Source of the DNA: an uncultured Collinsella sp.
GTDB lineage: Bacteria > Actinomycetota > Coriobacteriia > Coriobacteriales > Coriobacteriaceae
Length of the DNA: 56,272 nt
Reading direction: 5' to 3'
Assembly: GCA_958413765.1 (NCBI GenBank)
Contig: CATYVH010000011.1
Span: forward strand, 1-56,272
This document shows positions 17,263-25,130 of this stretch, one piece after another. How positions within the stretch are numbered: the stretch's first letter is position 1; the number at the start of each line of letters is the position of its first letter. The position numbers were made by a program, and so were the translations under genes. The notes under the pieces are model-generated. The model made no database searches. It was not told the origin of the DNA and worked only from the letters and a program-made list of their open reading frames with translations.

Positions 17263-17601
17263 CTACACCGCGGCCGGGCCGTGTTCGCCGGTGCGAATGC
17301 GGATGACTTCTTCGACCGGCTCGACCCAAATCTTGCCGTCTCCAACGGCACCGGTGCGGGCGGCATTGCAGATGATGTCGACAATTCCGTCAACGTGCTC
17401 ATCAGCGCAGATGAGGGTGAACTGCACCTTGGGGATGGTATTGACGAGCAGTTCGTTGCCGCGCACGTATTCCTTCCAGCCATGCTGTGCGCCGCAGCCC
17501 TGCACCTGGTTGATAGTCATGCCGCGAACATCAGCAGCAAACAGCGCGTCTTTAAGAACCTCAAGCTTTTCCTGGCGCACGATAGCCGTAATTTTCTTCA
17601 T
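17263..17601 (-). CDS. glnK: P-II nitrogen regulatory protein lacking the T-loop tyrosine
   Basis: The 112-residue sequence aligns along its whole length with GlnB/GlnK, the trimeric sensors of 2-oxoglutarate, ATP and ADP. Conserved elements are the MKKI start, GMTINQVQGCG before the T-loop, and the nucleotide-site stretch TGAVGDGKIWV with RIRTGE near the C-terminus. In an ungapped alignment with E. coli GlnB the uridylylated Tyr51 is Leu (RGNELLV), and position 46 is Val. So this protein cannot be modified at that site; control by metabolites alone, or another modification, is inferred. It lies downstream of amt, the usual partner whose channel GlnK blocks. The ATG has AGAGGAA upstream. Confidence 0.95.
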   Translation of the reverse strand: MKKITAIVRQEKLEVLKDALFAADVRGMTINQVQGCGAQHGWKEYVRGNELLVNTIPKVQFTLICADEHVDGIVDIICNAARTGAVGDGKIWVEPVEEVIRIRTGEHGPAAV

Positions 17602-17709
17602 AGTGAATTCCTCTCTTCAATAAAAGAAATGAATTGTCCTTCACATGGCACGGGTTTTCCAGGTGCCGCAAACCAACCTCAGAGATCAATAAGTTCAACT
17701 GACTGGTCT

Positions 17710-17816
17710 TAGCAGGTTTCCCAAGTGCCGCAGATTGCCGTGAAAGAGGAGCGAAGCGTACTTAAGTACGTGAGCGACGATTGAACGGCAAGGTGCGGTG
17801 CTTGGGGAAGCTGCTA
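17710..17816. repeat. 107-nt hairpin with conserved internal loop, starting at the amt stop codon
   Basis: Outer arms TAGCAG/CTGCTA begin at the amt stop codon (TAG, 17814-17816), followed by paired CCCAAG, CCGCA and TTGCCGT segments separated by small mismatches. Then comes an unpaired loop with strands GAAAGAGGA and GACGATTGA, and an inner stem around CGTACTTAAGTACG. The two loop strands recur in the element at 37947-38050 although the stems differ. A partial direct copy of the left arm lies at about 17650-17668. Confidence 0.8.
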
Positions 17817-19091
17817 ATCGAGTCCGGAGAAAGAAGGATAGGCGCTCTCGCCGTGCTGACTGGCATCCAGGCCCAGTGCCTCGTCGGCCTCGTCCACGCG
17901 CAGGCTACCGTGGAACAGCGCCTTGACCACCGCGGCGATCACCAAGTCGAGCATCAGCACAATAACGACCGTCACCACAATGCCCAGAACCTGCGAGACA
18001 AGCAGCGACACGTCGCCCGTGTAGAACAGGCCGCCCTTACCGGTCCACGAGAGCTCCGGCACGCAGAACAGGCCCGTGAGCACACCGCCCAAGATGCCGC
18101 CGATACCGTGGCAACCGAACGCGTCGAGCGCATCGTCGTAGCCGAACTTGGTCTTAAGATGGCTGATGGCCAGATAGCAGACGGGCGATACGATCAGGCC
18201 CATGACCAGCGCCGCCCACGGCTCGACAAAGCCCGCACCCGGCGTAACCACCACAAGGCCCGCAACCAAACCGGTGCTAGCACCCACCAGCGTGGGACGA
18301 CCGGTGTGCACGCGCTCGACGACAAGCCACGAGACCATGCCCGCCGCGCTGGCCGTCACGGTGTTGAGGATGGCGAGTGCCGCCACGGCGTCGGCCTTAA
18401 ACTCGCTGCCGCCGTTAAAGCCAAACCAACCAAACCAAAGTAGACCGGCGCCCAGCGCCACAAACGGCACGTTATGCGGACGGTAGCTCACCATGCCAAA
18501 GCCGCGACGACGGCCGAGCATTAAGCAGAGAATCAGGCCCGTGAGACCGGACGAAATGTGTACCACGTCGCCGCCGGCAAAGTCGAGCGCGCCGATGATG
18601 TCGCCGATAAAGGAACCATCGCCGCCCCAAACCATGTGGGCGAGCGGCGCATAGACCACGAGCAGCCAAATGCCCAGGAAGGCCGTCATGGCACCAAACT
18701 TAACGCGGCCTGCCAGACTGCCCGTAACGATAGCGGCGGTGATCATGGCAAACGCCATCTGGAAGGCGATGTTGATGATCTGAGGGTAGACGGCACCATC
18801 CGCAGCATTGCCCTCGGCCGCCTGCAGCACCTGGTTGAGCACCGGCAGGCACAGCAACTGGTCAAAGCCGCCAATAAACGGGCTAGAACCGTCGCCACCG
18901 TAGGCCAGCGACCAGCCGGCAACAATCCACAGCACACCAACCAGGCCAATGGCGCCAAAGCACATAAGCATGGTGTTGATGACATTTTTGCGCCTGGACA
19001 GGCCGCCATAGAAAAACGCCAGACCCGGTGTCATTAAAAACACGAGCATGGTGCAGATGAGCATAAACGTTGTCGATCCCGTATCGTACAT
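17814..19091 (-). CDS. amt: Ammonium transporter
   Basis: This Amt/MEP/Rh family channel conducts ammonium across the membrane. From the ATG at 19089-19091 (GGGGGAG 5 nt upstream) the product is 425 residues with about 11 membrane segments. The N-terminus (TMLVFLMTPGLAFFYGGL) and the two pore histidines in FAGGDVVHISSGLTGL and FGCHGIGGILGG identify it. The longer frame to 19148 is unsupported. The neighbouring glnK gives the classic amtB-glnK pair, but in the order amt then glnK with 212 nt and a large hairpin between them. A GlnR-like box lies 125-165 nt upstream of the start. The C-terminal tail is short and Ser/Gly-rich. Confidence 0.96.
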   Translation of the reverse strand: MYDTGSTTFMLICTMLVFLMTPGLAFFYGGLSRRKNVINTMLMCFGAIGLVGVLWIVAGWSLAYGGDGSSPFIGGFDQLLCLPVLNQVLQAAEGNAADGAVYPQIINIAFQMAFAMITAAIVTGSLAGRVKFGAMTAFLGIWLLVVYAPLAHMVWGGDGSFIGDIIGALDFAGGDVVHISSGLTGLILCLMLGRRRGFGMVSYRPHNVPFVALGAGLLWFGWFGFNGGSEFKADAVAALAILNTVTASAAGMVSWLVVERVHTGRPTLVGASTGLVAGLVVVTPGAGFVEPWAALVMGLIVSPVCYLAISHLKTKFGYDDALDAFGCHGIGGILGGVLTGLFCVPELSWTGKGGLFYTGDVSLLVSQVLGIVVTVVIVLMLDLVIAAVVKALFHGSLRVDEADEALGLDASQHGESAYPSFSGLD

Positions 19092-19215
19092 TCGCTCCCC
19101 CTTGGTCGCATGAACGTTGTCGGCGCTCATGATGCGGCCGAGGGCCAACTGGTGTAGACCAGATACGGCGTTGTTAAACGCTGCGTTGTCGAATGGAAAC
19201 GGTGCCGCAATCTTG

Positions 19216-19253
19216 GAAACGGCACGGCAACGGGCGCGAAACGAACGGGAAAC
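19216..19253 (-). promoter_or_regulatory. GlnR-like box upstream of amt
   Basis: Four 5-mers, GAAAC (19216), GCAAC (19227), GAAAC (19238) and GAAAC (19249), start exactly 11 bp apart. This is the half-site spacing of actinobacterial GlnR boxes (consensus gTnAC-n6-GaAAC repeats). A fifth GAAAC is at 19196. Position upstream of amt fits nitrogen control; a GlnR regulator is not encoded in the window. Confidence 0.6.
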
Positions 19254-19289
19254 GTGCGAACGAGAAGGGCGCGCTTGGCTCCGCTCTGG

Positions 19290-20309
19290 CTAGCGCCGGA
19301 ACAGCTCGCGGGCTCGGTCGCGGAGGTCGGTAGCTCGGATGACGCCCTCGTAGCGATTGATGCGCAGACGCGGGAAGGCGTTAAAGAAGCGTAGGTCGCG
19401 GCGGCTGAGTGACACACTCGGCACCGGACGGCTCATGCGCTTGCCGGCAAGGCGACGACTGAGCGACGGACGCGGCATGCTCGGCGCGGCATCGGCCACG
19501 CGGCGGGCGGCAAGCGCCAGGCCGCGAGCGCCATCCGCGATAAACGTCGGCATCGAAGCCTTCTCGCGCAGGGCATCGAGCGCGGCGTCACCCAGCTCGG
19601 CCAGCCACGCGTTAACGGCGCGGCTACGGATGTGCGTCTGTGCCACCGAGTCAATCGTAGAATCGGGAATGCGTTCGAGCATGGAGTCAGACGCATCGGC
19701 AAGCGATTCGTTGATGCGGTCGGCAAGGTCGGCGCGCACACGCTCCAGCTGATCGGACAGGCGGCGCCAGCTCGCCAACGAGCACACCGCGTCGACCATC
19801 ATCGCGACCGCGACAATAAAGGCGGACAGCCGCACAATCAGCACCGGCAGATGGCCAAGCAGCCCCAGCAATGCCGGCTCCACTAAACGACAAATACACA
19901 ACGCACCCAAGCCAAACGCGCAGGCCCAGTACAGGCAGATGCGTCCGTGCAGGTTAAACGGCAGATGCGAGTAATCCCAAAACCGGGCACCCGTCGTTTT
20001 TTCCAACAGCACGCCCACGCTATATTCGATCACGCTGCATACGAGCGCGGCAGCGACAAACTGGCTCGAGGCATCCGGAATCCCGCGCAACAGCAGCCAG
20101 CAGGCAATGCCGCCCGCGCCATAGATTGGGCAGCACGGCCCCAGCAAAAAGCCGCTGTTGGCAAATCGTCCGTGATTAAGCATGGCGCATACTGTCGACT
20201 CCCATGCCCAACCGCAAAACCCGTAGAAGGCAAACGAGAGCACCAGTGCCGAGAGCGGGCAGGCGGCAAGCGTCGCGCCGTCAAATGCCATGTCGATCGC
20301 GGTCCCCAC
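19290..20309 (-). CDS. CmpB/PF06541-type membrane protein
   Basis: The 339-residue protein has about five N-terminal membrane segments containing the conserved GFLLGPCCPIYGAGGIACWLLL and VCSVIEYSVGVLLEKTTGARFWDYS, diagnostic of the family annotated as putative ABC-transporter type IV (PF06541). Its function is not established. Residues about 185-339 form a basic, Arg-rich cytoplasmic extension with many Ala/Arg helices. The start is a GTG at 20307-20309, only 3 nt after the stop of the upstream HD gene, so the two are surely cotranscribed; an ATG 6 codons later is possible. The pairing with an HD-domain protein suggests a shared membrane-linked role, not yet named. Confidence 0.8.
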   Translation of the reverse strand: MGTAIDMAFDGATLAACPLSALVLSFAFYGFCGWAWESTVCAMLNHGRFANSGFLLGPCCPIYGAGGIACWLLLRGIPDASSQFVAAALVCSVIEYSVGVLLEKTTGARFWDYSHLPFNLHGRICLYWACAFGLGALCICRLVEPALLGLLGHLPVLIVRLSAFIVAVAMMVDAVCSLASWRRLSDQLERVRADLADRINESLADASDSMLERIPDSTIDSVAQTHIRSRAVNAWLAELGDAALDALREKASMPTFIADGARGLALAARRVADAAPSMPRPSLSRRLAGKRMSRPVPSVSLSRRDLRFFNAFPRLRINRYEGVIRATDLRDRARELFRR

Positions 20310-20312
20310 CGT

Positions 20313-20870
20313 CTACCCTCTCCTCTTTTCGTTCGATTCTTTGCTCGAGCCGTCACTCGGGCCCTCGTTCAAATCGTTCGCGCCGCCTTTGCGCGGCAGA
20401 CGGCCGGCAATCGTCTCGCGCAGTGCGCACCATTTATCCGCCAGGCACACAATCCATGCCTCACGACACGTCGGCGGCACCGGTACCAGCGGAAACATAT
20501 GCCGTACGATAATATTCCGCTCGCGCGGCGTCAGCTCAAAATCTTCCTCCGCACGCGCCAAGGCAAAAAACGGGTGGCGAAAGCCATGCAGCCGATGGCT
20601 TGGGTCGGGATCGTGCCAGTCATAGAGAAAGTAATCGTGCAGCAGGGCCCCGCGCAGCAGCGATAAGCGGTCGACGGAGATACCGACGCGGCCCAGGCGC
20701 TCGGCAAAGGACAGACTTGCCCGCGCTACCGAGGTCACATGTGTATAGACCGTCACATCGCCATGTTGGATAAACTCATGCATCAGGTCCAAGCGGCCCG
20801 CCTGGGCAAGCTGACGGGCGGCATCGTCGACCTCGCGCGCGATTTTCTCGGCACGAACGGTATCGGACAT
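20313..20870 (-). CDS. HD domain-containing protein
   Basis: The protein has 185 residues from the ATG at 20868-20870. It has the HD phosphohydrolase pattern: the first His is in YTHVTSVARASL (about residue 42), the HD pair is in LLRGALLHDYFLYDW (about residue 72), and a later Asp is in CLADKWCALRET (about residue 145). Such metal-dependent domains cleave phosphate esters of nucleotides or act on lipids or proteins. RHPFFALARAEEDFELTPRERNIIVRHMF matches the small HD proteins of Firmicutes and Actinobacteria often encoded beside CmpB-type membrane proteins. GAGG-type sequence precedes the start. The C-terminal 30 residues are charged and probably disordered. Confidence 0.85.
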   Translation of the reverse strand: MSDTVRAEKIAREVDDAARQLAQAGRLDLMHEFIQHGDVTVYTHVTSVARASLSFAERLGRVGISVDRLSLLRGALLHDYFLYDWHDPDPSHRLHGFRHPFFALARAEEDFELTPRERNIIVRHMFPLVPVPPTCREAWIVCLADKWCALRETIAGRLPRKGGANDLNEGPSDGSSKESNEKRRG

Positions 20871-21098
20871 GCGGCCTCCTTCCGGCGGCGCTCGGCGGCA
20901 AGCCGCAGCCTGCACGCAATGAATAAAATCATCATCGAATTTACCAGTATGGCATCGGACAAAACGTTTTGCCCCACCAGTTGGCGAATTACCGCGCCGC
21001 CGTCACATATCAAACGCCAAAATGTGCGAGACTGTCTTGTGCAATTGTGCCGGCCGAGGGAGTGCCGGCGCACGATTCGCATGGAGTAACCCACAACG

Positions 21099-22880
21099 AT
21101 GCTGCTTACGCAAACGACAACGCCCGAGGACGTCAAGGCTCTCGATCGCGCCGAGCTTCCGCTGCTCTGCGGCGAGATCCGCCACGCCATCCTCGAAAGC
21201 TCCGCCGCCGTCGGCGGGCACGTTGCCCCCAACCTGGGCGTCGTTGAGCTTACGGTTGCGCTCCATCGCGTGTTTAACTCCCCCACCGACAAAATTGTCT
21301 TTGACGTGTCGCACCAGACCTATGCCCACAAGGCGCTGACTGGGCGCGCGTACACTTATATCGACCCGGCACGCTACGGCGAGGCCTCTGGCTTTGCCAA
21401 TCCCGACGAGTCCGAACACGACCTGTTCGCCATGGGCCACACCTCCACATCGGTGAGCCTGGGCTGCGGCTTGGCACACGCCCGCGATCTGGCGGGCGAC
21501 AGCTACAACGTCATTACCATCATTGGCGACGGTTCGCTTTCGGGCGGTCTGGCGTTTGAGGGCTTTAACAATGCCGCCGAGCTCGACAGCAACCTGATCA
21601 TCATCGTCAATGACAACGACCAGTCCATCGCCGAAAACCACGGTGGCCTGTATCGCAATCTGGCCGAGCTGCGCGCCAGCAACGGCACCTGCGAGCGCAA
21701 CGTTTTCCGCGCGATGGGGCTCGACTACCGCTATCTGGACGCCGGTAACGATGTGTTGGCCCTGGTCGACGCGCTGCAGGAACTGCGCAATATCGATCAT
21801 CCCATCGTGCTGCACGTCTCCACCGCCAAGGGCAAGGGCTTTGAGCCGGCCCAGAGCGACCCCGAGCGCTGGCACCACGTGGGTCCGTTTGACATGGCGA
21901 CTGGGCGCAAGCTCTGCCCGGGCCATCCGAGCGAGCCTGCGCCGCGCACCTATGCCGACATTACGGGCGAGGCGCTCAGCGCCGCCATCGAGCACGATCC
22001 GCAGGTCGTGGGCATCACGGCCGCCACGCCCTACATCATGGGCTTTACACCCGAGCTTCGCGCTGCCGCCGGCAAACAGTTCGTCGATGTGGGCATTGCC
22101 GAGGAGCACGCCGTGACCTTTGCCACCGCGCTTGCGCGCTCGGGCGCCAAGCCGGTCTTTGGCGTGTACGGTACGTTCTTGCAGCGTGCCTATGACGAGC
22201 TGTGGCACGACCTGTGCCTCAACGATGCCCCGGCGACGATCCTTGTATTTGGCGCATCAATCTTTGGCACTACGTCCGAGACGCACCTTTCGTTCTTTGA
22301 TATTTCCATGCTGGGCGGTCTTCCCAACATGCACTACCTGGCGCCGGCCTGCATGGAGGAATATCTGTCCATGCTAAGCTGGTCGCTCGACCACCGCGAG
22401 CATCCCGTGGCGATTCGTGTGCCTGGTATTGGCCTGGTAAGCCGTCCCGATCTGGCGCCCACCGAAGACGCCGACTACAGCGCCGTTCGCTACAACGTGC
22501 TGAGCCAGGGTCGCGACGTTGCTGTGCTCGCGCTTGGCGACTTCTTTGAGCTGGGCGAGCGCGTGGCAAATCGCTTGGCTGCCGAGTACGGCATCGAGGC
22601 CACGCTCGTCAACCCGCGCTTTGCAACCGAGCTCGACCGCGAGTTCCTCGACAGCCTTGCCGCCGAACATCGCGTTGTCGTCACTCTCGAGGACGGCATC
22701 TTGGACGGCGGCTGGGGCGAGCGTGTCGCGTGCTACTTGGCCTGCACGCCCGTGCGCACGCGCACCTTCGGCATCGCCAAGGGCTTCCCCGACCGTTACG
22801 ACCCCAACGAGCTGCTCGCTCAGAACGGCATGACGGTCGAGAACATGGCTGCCGAAGCCGTAAGGCTACTCAACGAGTAA
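21099..22880 (+). CDS. dxs: 1-deoxy-D-xylulose-5-phosphate synthase
   Basis: Dxs condenses pyruvate and glyceraldehyde 3-phosphate in a thiamine diphosphate-dependent reaction that begins the MEP isoprenoid pathway and supplies thiamine and PLP precursors. The 593-residue protein has the N-terminal VGGHVAPNLGVVELTVAL, the TPP motif GDGSLSGGLAFEGFNN (about residue 145) with NDNDQSIAEN, and the transketolase-like central domain DVGIAEEHAVTFATALA. It is shorter than the usual 620-640, and the TPP loop (GDGSLSGG in place of GDGAMTAG) is divergent, so it belongs to a distinct Dxs-like branch; a pure transketolase role is less likely. The ATG has a weak GGAG site 5-9 nt upstream. Confidence 0.9.
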   Translation: MLLTQTTTPEDVKALDRAELPLLCGEIRHAILESSAAVGGHVAPNLGVVELTVALHRVFNSPTDKIVFDVSHQTYAHKALTGRAYTYIDPARYGEASGFANPDESEHDLFAMGHTSTSVSLGCGLAHARDLAGDSYNVITIIGDGSLSGGLAFEGFNNAAELDSNLIIIVNDNDQSIAENHGGLYRNLAELRASNGTCERNVFRAMGLDYRYLDAGNDVLALVDALQELRNIDHPIVLHVSTAKGKGFEPAQSDPERWHHVGPFDMATGRKLCPGHPSEPAPRTYADITGEALSAAIEHDPQVVGITAATPYIMGFTPELRAAAGKQFVDVGIAEEHAVTFATALARSGAKPVFGVYGTFLQRAYDELWHDLCLNDAPATILVFGASIFGTTSETHLSFFDISMLGGLPNMHYLAPACMEEYLSMLSWSLDHREHPVAIRVPGIGLVSRPDLAPTEDADYSAVRYNVLSQGRDVAVLALGDFFELGERVANRLAAEYGIEATLVNPRFATELDREFLDSLAAEHRVVVTLEDGILDGGWGERVACYLACTPVRTRTFGIAKGFPDRYDPNELLAQNGMTVENMAAEAVRLLNE

Positions 22881-22882
22881 AA

Positions 22883-22921
22883 AACCTCCGCAAGGGAAGC
22901 ACCCCTGCGGAGGTTTTTATT
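22883..22921 (+). terminator. Intrinsic terminator of dxs
   Basis: AAACCTCCGCAAGGG pairs with CCCCTGCGGAGGTTT around a 5-nt loop and runs into TTTTTATTTT. It starts directly after the dxs stop codon. Confidence 0.95.
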
Positions 22922-22936
22922 TTCGCGACGCGATTA

Positions 22937-23152
22937 TCTCAATCTGTAACATCTATGGCCCGAATTCTCGTCTACCTGTTACAGATTGAGACAAACCGTC
23001 TTTGCCCCTGACCTTTGTCTCAATCTGTAACAGAAAGGGAGCTTTTGTCCGCCTAACTGTTACAGATCGAGACATTCGAATCCCCCTAAGGAGATGATCT
23101 CGATCTGTAACAGTTACTCGGCAAAAATGGCTGCAGATGTTACAGATTGAGA
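22937..23152. repeat. Array of six alternating inverted repeats with a 40-nt period
   Basis: Six copies of a 15-18-nt unit (TCTCAATCTGTAACAG and its complement) start near 22937, 22977, 23017, 23058, 23098 and 23138. Orientation alternates strictly, so neighbouring units form three hairpins with 23-25-nt loops, and the stretches between hairpins are the same length. Two units have C-to-T type changes (GATCGAGA/TCTCGATC) that keep pairing in hairpin 3 partly and change it in hairpin 2. The intervening sequences are all different. It fills the gap between dxs and the glutamate importer. Confidence 0.9.
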
Positions 23153-23185
23153 CAAAACAGCAAGGCATGCCGCTGCATCGGCCAG

Positions 23186-23222
23186 AACCACCACAAAGGT
23201 GCCTGTCCCTTTTTGGTAGGTT
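23186..23222 (-). repeat. Hybrid GGGAC-core palindrome
   Basis: The plus-strand left arm AACCACCACAAAGG equals the lgt element arm, whereas the right arm CCTTTTTGGTAGGTT belongs to the AAACCTGCC subfamily. The stem is therefore imperfect. It looks like a recombinant of two subfamilies around the shared GGGACAGG core. Confidence 0.7.
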
Positions 23223-23263
23223 GAATAACCCATAAGGTAAGTATGTTTCTGAGTTATTTCGTG

Positions 23264-23293
23264 TTGACCCATTTGAGCGGGATAGGGTATAAC
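23264..23293 (+). promoter_or_regulatory. Vegetative promoter of the glutamate importer operon
   Basis: TTGACC (23264-23269) and TATAAC (23288-23293) are separated by 18 nt and lie 43 nt upstream of the substrate-binding protein start. This is a good match to a housekeeping sigma factor promoter. Confidence 0.7.
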
Positions 23294-23336
23294 TCTACTC
23301 AACCGCTAGGGATTTTATTGAGAAAGGTGTTCTACC

Positions 23337-24332
23337 ATGAGCAAAAACCTCTCCCAGCAGGTCGTTCTCGACCGCCGCGGCTTCGTTGCCGCCACCTTCG
23401 CAACCGTCGCCGGCCTTGGTCTTGCCGGCTGCTCCGACACCAGCGCCGAGGCCGACAAGGGTTCCGCCGCCGGCTCCTCCAAGAGCTCCGAAGATACCGA
23501 GGCTTCCACCATACTCGATGCCAAGGCATTCGACAAACTCGTCGACAACGGCCCCAAGGCCGATGACGACGCCATCGCCGCCAGCACCTGGGCCACGGCC
23601 GTCAAGGACGCCGGTGTCTTTAAGATCGGAGGCGTTCAGACCTCCACGCTCTTCTCCCTCCTCAACGAGAAGGACGGTCAGACCCGCGGCTTCGACGCCG
23701 GTATCGCACAGCTCCTGTCCAACTACATTCTGGGCGAGAACAAAGTCGAGATCACGCAGGTGACCTCGGACACGCGTGAGTCCGTCCTGCAGAACGGCCA
23801 GGTCGACGCCGTCTTTGCCACCTACACCATCACTGACGAGCGCAAGAAGCTCGTCTCCTTTGCCGGTCCCTACTACTACACCCAGCAGGCTATCCTGGTG
23901 CTCGCCGACAACGACGACATCAAGAGCGTCGACGACCTGGCCGACAAGAACGTCGCCGTCCAGTCCGGCTCCAACGGCCCCGCCATCCTGGAGGAGTTCG
24001 CCCCCAAGGCCAGCCAACAGGAGTTCAAGACCGATGAGGAGGCCCGCCAAGCACTCCAGCAGGGTCGCGTTGACGCCTACGTCATCGACAACAACATGCA
24101 GCAGAGCGCCCTGGTCCGCGAGCCCGGTAAGTACAAGATTGCCGGCAAGCCCTTCGGCAGCAAGGAGCCCTATGGCATTGGCCTGCCACTCGATTCCGAC
24201 GGTGTCGCCTTTGTCAACGACTTCCTTAAGAAGATCGAGGATGACGGCACCTGGACCGAGCTGTGGCAGATCTGCATTGGCGACCGTACGGGCGACACCA
24301 ATGTTCCCGAGCTGCCCGAGATCGGCGCCTAG
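23337..24332 (+). CDS. Glutamate/polar amino acid ABC transporter substrate-binding lipoprotein
   Basis: This 331-residue protein begins with a lipoprotein signal peptide (DRRGFVAATFATVAGLGLAGC; lipobox LAGC with the modified Cys near residue 32) and then a Ser/Ala/Glu-rich linker. The twin Arg may indicate Tat export. The rest is a family 3 periplasmic-binding-type domain: GFDAGIAQLL, TSDTRESVLQNGQVDAVFATYTIT, FAGPYYYTQQAILV and the hinge region DVAVQSGSNG-like VAVQSGSNGPA. The motifs resemble GluB-type glutamate receptors, though the ligand is inferred. It heads the operon with two permeases and an ATPase. The ATG has an AAAGG site, and a clear promoter lies upstream. It needs lgt (147-968) for anchoring. 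Confidence 0.93.
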   Translation: MSKNLSQQVVLDRRGFVAATFATVAGLGLAGCSDTSAEADKGSAAGSSKSSEDTEASTILDAKAFDKLVDNGPKADDDAIAASTWATAVKDAGVFKIGGVQTSTLFSLLNEKDGQTRGFDAGIAQLLSNYILGENKVEITQVTSDTRESVLQNGQVDAVFATYTITDERKKLVSFAGPYYYTQQAILVLADNDDIKSVDDLADKNVAVQSGSNGPAILEEFAPKASQQEFKTDEEARQALQQGRVDAYVIDNNMQQSALVREPGKYKIAGKPFGSKEPYGIGLPLDSDGVAFVNDFLKKIEDDGTWTELWQICIGDRTGDTNVPELPEIGA

Positions 24333-24470
24333 GCAGCGAGCCTAGTAACGGCCGCTACGAAACCATACGGAAACGCACGATGCGCTTTATTGCGCTAAAC
24401 TGTTTCCTCACTGAGTTGTCGGGGTTTCCGTACTCACGGGAGCCCCTTTCCTTACCGGCGGGAGGTCCGC

Positions 24471-25130
24471 ATGAGTCTCTCCGAGCTCTGGTCGCTCTAT
24501 GGCCAGAACTATATCGACGCGCTGCTAGCAACCTGGGGCATGACGCTTGAGTCGTTTGCCATCGCCATGGTGCTGGCCGTCGCCGTCACCGTGATGCGCG
24601 TGTCGCCGCTCAAGCCGCTGCGCGTCTTTGGCGACCTGTATGTCCAGGTCTTCCGTAACATCCCCGGCATCGCGCTGCTCATTATCGTCGTCTATGCGCT
24701 GCCCCCGCTCAAGGTCGTCCTGCCCTACCGCACCTGCGTCATCGTCGCCACAGTGCTCTTGGGTTCTGCCTTTGGCTCCGAGAACTTTATGAGCGGCATC
24801 AACACCGTCGGTGTCGGCCAGGTGGAAGCCGCCCGCTCGCTGGGCATGAGCTTCAGCCGTATCCTCGCCAAGATCGTGATTCCGCAGGCGCTGCGCTCGA
24901 GCGTGCTGCCCATGACCAACCTCTTTATCGCCGTCATGCTCACCACCGCGCTCGGCAGTCAGGTGCCGCTTAAACCGCAGGAGCTCACCGGCGTGGTGAG
25001 CTACATCAACACGCGCTCGCTCGGCGGCGTCGCCGCGTTCTTTATCTCGGCGCTCGGCTACCTGGGCACGGCCTTTGTGGTGAGCCACATTGGCAACTAT
25101 ATCGATAAGAAGGTGAGGATCCTCCGATGA
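24471..25130 (+). CDS. Amino acid ABC transporter permease (GluC-like)
   Basis: The 219-residue protein has about five membrane segments and the permease EAA loop (VGVGQVEAARSLGMSFSRILAKIVIPQALR, about residues 110-140) that contacts the ATPase. The N-terminal YIDALLATWGMTLESFAIAM is typical of His/Glu/Gln permease subunits. The ATG has GGAGGT at 6 nt. Its stop overlaps the next permease start by 4 nt (ATGA), indicating translational coupling. Confidence 0.94.
   Translation: MSLSELWSLYGQNYIDALLATWGMTLESFAIAMVLAVAVTVMRVSPLKPLRVFGDLYVQVFRNIPGIALLIIVVYALPPLKVVLPYRTCVIVATVLLGSAFGSENFMSGINTVGVGQVEAARSLGMSFSRILAKIVIPQALRSSVLPMTNLFIAVMLTTALGSQVPLKPQELTGVVSYINTRSLGGVAAFFISALGYLGTAFVVSHIGNYIDKKVRILR

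Noticed and set aside
22937..23152. CRISPR array
   Set aside because: The repeats alternate in orientation, are only 15-18 nt, form hairpins with one another, and no cas gene is present. I report it as an inverted-repeat array.
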